Positions 62,376 to 64,000 of a stretch of DNA of 64,000 nt are shown piece after piece (position 1 is the first letter of the stretch; every line of letters begins with the position of its first letter). The notes under the pieces are model-generated. The model saw only the letters and a list, made by a program, of their open reading frames with translations, did not search any database and had not been told where the DNA came from. Both the position numbers and the translations under genes were made by a program. This DNA comes from Terriglobus sp. RCC_193 (GTDB lineage Bacteria > Acidobacteriota > Terriglobia > Terriglobales > Acidobacteriaceae). Where the stretch lies: the NCBI RefSeq assembly GCF_041355105.1, contig NZ_JBFUPK010000001.1:620001-684000 (forward strand). Direction: 5' to 3'.

Positions 62376-63113
62376 ATGAGAGTGATGGTGGCAGAAGACG
62401 ATACGGCACTTTCTTTGTTTTTGAAGAAGGCGCTTGAATTGGAAGGACACACCGTTCGCGCAGTTGCAGATGGCGCAAGTGCATTAGAAGGCATTCAGGA
62501 AGATATGCCTGATCTGTTAGTGCTGGATCTGGGCCTGCCGCAGATGGATGGCGTGGATGTACTGCGGGCACTGCACGACCGGGTTGCGTCCATGTCTGTA
62601 TTGGTATTGACAGGCCGGTCGCAGCTATCGGAAAAGATTGAATGTTTGAATCTGGGCGCGGATGACTATCTGTTGAAGCCATTCTCTATGTATGAATTAT
62701 TAGCGCGTTGTAACGCGATTGGCCGACGCAGGATGGGGTCCGCAGCCGGTGTGTTGCAGTGCGCGGGGCTGCGTATGGATCGCATTCAGCGCACTGTTTC
62801 GTATCAGGAAGAGGTGCTGGAATTTACCTCGAAGGAATTCATGCTGCTGGAGTATTTGCTGTTACAGAAGGGCCGCGCTGTGTCGCGACGTGAATTGCTG
62901 CAGAACGTTTGGCAGATGTCCCCGGATGCTGGAACGAATGTGGTGGATGTGTATGTGAATTATCTTCGCCGCAAGTTGAGCACCGTCGGCGCGTCGCGGC
63001 TGGTGCAGACGATGCGCGGCGAGGGATATTGCATTGCCGCGAATAAAAATGATGCGCCACGATTCAACGCAATGCCGGCTGCTGGTTTTCATGCAGCCCT
63101 GGAGGTTGCATGA
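62376..63113 (+). CDS. OmpR/PhoB-family response regulator
   Basis: The 245-residue protein has a full receiver domain (1-115; D8 D9, phosphoacceptor D51 in VLDLGLPQMDG, the Lys in YLLKPFS) and a winged-helix DNA-binding domain (about 130-225: LQCAGLRMDRIQRTVSYQEE, FTSKEFMLLEYLLLQKGRAVSRRELLQNVW, VDVYVNYLRRKLS). A short tail with MPAAGFHAALEVA follows. ATG 62376 has 'aaaggag' upstream. Its stop overlaps the next ATG (ATGA), so it heads a three-gene operon. Confidence 0.93.
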   Translation: MRVMVAEDDTALSLFLKKALELEGHTVRAVADGASALEGIQEDMPDLLVLDLGLPQMDGVDVLRALHDRVASMSVLVLTGRSQLSEKIECLNLGADDYLLKPFSMYELLARCNAIGRRRMGSAAGVLQCAGLRMDRIQRTVSYQEEVLEFTSKEFMLLEYLLLQKGRAVSRRELLQNVWQMSPDAGTNVVDVYVNYLRRKLSTVGASRLVQTMRGEGYCIAANKNDAPRFNAMPAAGFHAALEVA

Positions 63114-63352
63114 ATCAGATGGAGTTGACCATGAAGGATGTTGCGCTGGAAGAACTGGATGACGCCATCCACGCGCTCTCACAGCCTATGACCGCGTTGC
63201 TGTTCGCCGTGGAGATGGCTTTTCTTCGCACTGCGCCGGAGCAGATTCAGGATGCGTTAAACACAGCGCGCACGGAGTGCCGTCGAGCGGTTTCGGAGCT
63301 GGAACGCGTACGTGAGGCAGCAGCGCGTTTGCGTGCGGAGGGATCGCAATGA
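63110..63352 (+). CDS. HisKA-like phosphoacceptor stub (80 residues, no ATPase domain)
   Basis: This small protein is nearly all helix. The stretch ELDDAIHALSQPMTALLFAVEMAFL resembles the H-box of histidine kinases (H-x-LSQPLTAL type), with H22 as the candidate phosphoacceptor. A second helix follows (ALNTARTECRRAVSELERVREAAARLRAE), as in a HisKA dimerisation hairpin. No HATPase domain is present and the gene is complete: it overlaps both neighbours by four bases (ATGA at 63110 and at 63349). It may be a phosphotransfer or dimerisation element working with an unlinked kinase. Residue-level function is inferred. Confidence 0.75.
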   Translation: MNQMELTMKDVALEELDDAIHALSQPMTALLFAVEMAFLRTAPEQIQDALNTARTECRRAVSELERVREAAARLRAEGSQ

Positions 63353-64000
63353 GTGTTGTAGCGGCGGCATCGGTTCAACAGCGTTCCGTGGTGTTGGTGA
63401 TTCCGGATACGGAGTTGCGACACAAGCTTTCTTCTTTGCTTGCAGGCATGCGTTGGAATGTATTTCCTGCGTCTGGCGGGGCCGAGGCAATGATGCATCT
63501 TGGAAGTATGGCGCCAGAGGCGATGATCGTGGATCATTGGCTGCCGGACCTTGATGCGGCGGAGTTTGCGGAATATGCGGCGACCCTTTGCCCGGCGACG
63601 GATATGTTGCAGATGGACGGTAGCTGCAACGGTTCTGCAGCCCGTAGTGCGCGTCGCAATGAGCTTCTGCATGCACTGCGAGAGGCGCAGGAAAGCTGCA
63701 TGGAAACCGCACCTGCAACGGGGGGATTTGATGGTGCGGCCTGGCTGCATGCGCCTGTGACGCCACCATCTGTTGCGCCTGTGACTGCGGTCAAAGTAGT
63801 GCAGCCTGAGGTTTCGGAAGAGGTCAGGATGCATCTTCCAGAATTTGTTGGCGATGCTGTGAAGATGCGGGAGTTGGCGCAGCAGATTCGCCTGGTGGCT
63901 CCGCATGCCGCGAACGTTCTGGTGCTGGGAGAAACGGGTACGGGAAAAGAGCTGGTTGCAAAGGCTGTGCATCGATTGAGCCCTCGTGCAGGAAAACCAT
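63349..64000 (+). CDS. Sigma-54-dependent activator with a degenerate receiver (3' end cut)
   Basis: 217 residues are visible before the window ends. The N-terminus resembles a receiver (VVLVIPDTELRHKLSSLLAG, AMIVDHWLPDLDAAEF). The acidic pair is reduced to one Asp (D20), D62 could be the phosphoacceptor site, and no conserved Lys is seen. The receiver is also short, about 85 residues. A linker rich in A, P and V follows, then the start of an AAA+ domain (FVGDAVKMRELAQQIRLVAP, Walker A LGETGTGKEL at 193-202). The rest, including the GAFTGA loop and helix-turn-helix, is outside the window. Confidence 0.85.
   Translation, partial: MSVVAAASVQQRSVVLVIPDTELRHKLSSLLAGMRWNVFPASGGAEAMMHLGSMAPEAMIVDHWLPDLDAAEFAEYAATLCPATDMLQMDGSCNGSAARSARRNELLHALREAQESCMETAPATGGFDGAAWLHAPVTPPSVAPVTAVKVVQPEVSEEVRMHLPEFVGDAVKMRELAQQIRLVAPHAANVLVLGETGTGKELVAKAVHRLSPRAGKP

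Overview
The window is a stretch of bacterial chromosome with a GC-rich coding bias, most likely from an Acidobacteriota member of the Acidobacteriaceae type (Terriglobus, Granulicella or Edaphobacter relatives). I infer this from the combination of a hopanoid operon, two PadR-plus-ADOP (very long MacB/FtsX permease) pairs, an Ig-like domain inside Pal, a REP-associated transposase with 'ggctaaagcc / ggctgaagcc' palindromes, and many copies of a dispersed repeat built on 'catcctgagcgaagc'. No database search was possible, so genus and species are not assigned. No rRNA, tRNA or CRISPR array was seen.

Layout. 1-280: 3' end of a REP-associated transposase whose tail is made of REP palindromes. 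290-3568: carB, followed by a clear terminator. 3637-5279: a small membrane protein diverging from a DapA-like protein that lacks the Schiff-base lysine. 5300-10607 (minus): a complete Tol-Pal envelope operon (tolQ, tolR, tolA/TonB-like, tolB, pal, cpoB). 10861-12633: recN. 12706-12861: a 51-residue metallothionein-like gene. 13005-19895 (plus): ispH followed by the hopanoid operon shc, hpnH, two uncharacterised small genes, hpnA and hpnG. Then a zinc alcohol dehydrogenase and a lipid kinase.

22457-29340 is bounded by two inverted copies of a ~240-bp non-coding element. Between them lie a sigma-54 two-component pair, an M20 peptidase and an alpha/beta hydrolase. 29339-32435: PadR/ADOP pair 1. 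32436-32890: dispersed and tandem repeats. 32891-42465: mixed metabolic genes (orphan cytochrome oxidase subunit III, pdxT, nitroreductase, hydrolase, ubiX, a secreted papain-fold-like protein, YkgJ-type protein, purB, a glutaredoxin-like protein, an SDR, tadA, cytochrome P460). 42586-47011 (minus): the arginine-to-putrescine route (pyruvoyl arginine decarboxylase, aguA, aguB), interrupted by a threonine aldolase gene and repeats. 47324: glnA with a possible structured leader.

48869-51615: a secreted NHL/Ig-like protein and a small barrel protein in one operon. 51832: an EAL-domain protein. 52666: uvrB. 54735-57730: PadR/ADOP pair 2. 57949-60829: a DUF418 membrane protein and an MFS exporter. 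60826-62137: lexA overlapping gph. 62376-64000: a three-gene overlapping signalling operon (OmpR-type regulator, a HisKA-like stub with no ATPase, and a sigma-54 activator with a degenerate receiver) that runs off the window end.

The strongest candidates for undescribed biology are the inverted-repeat pair around 22.5-29.3 kb, the closing three-gene signalling operon, the two uncharacterised genes inside the hopanoid operon, the metallothionein-like gene, and a hairpin family whose stems change while pairing is kept.
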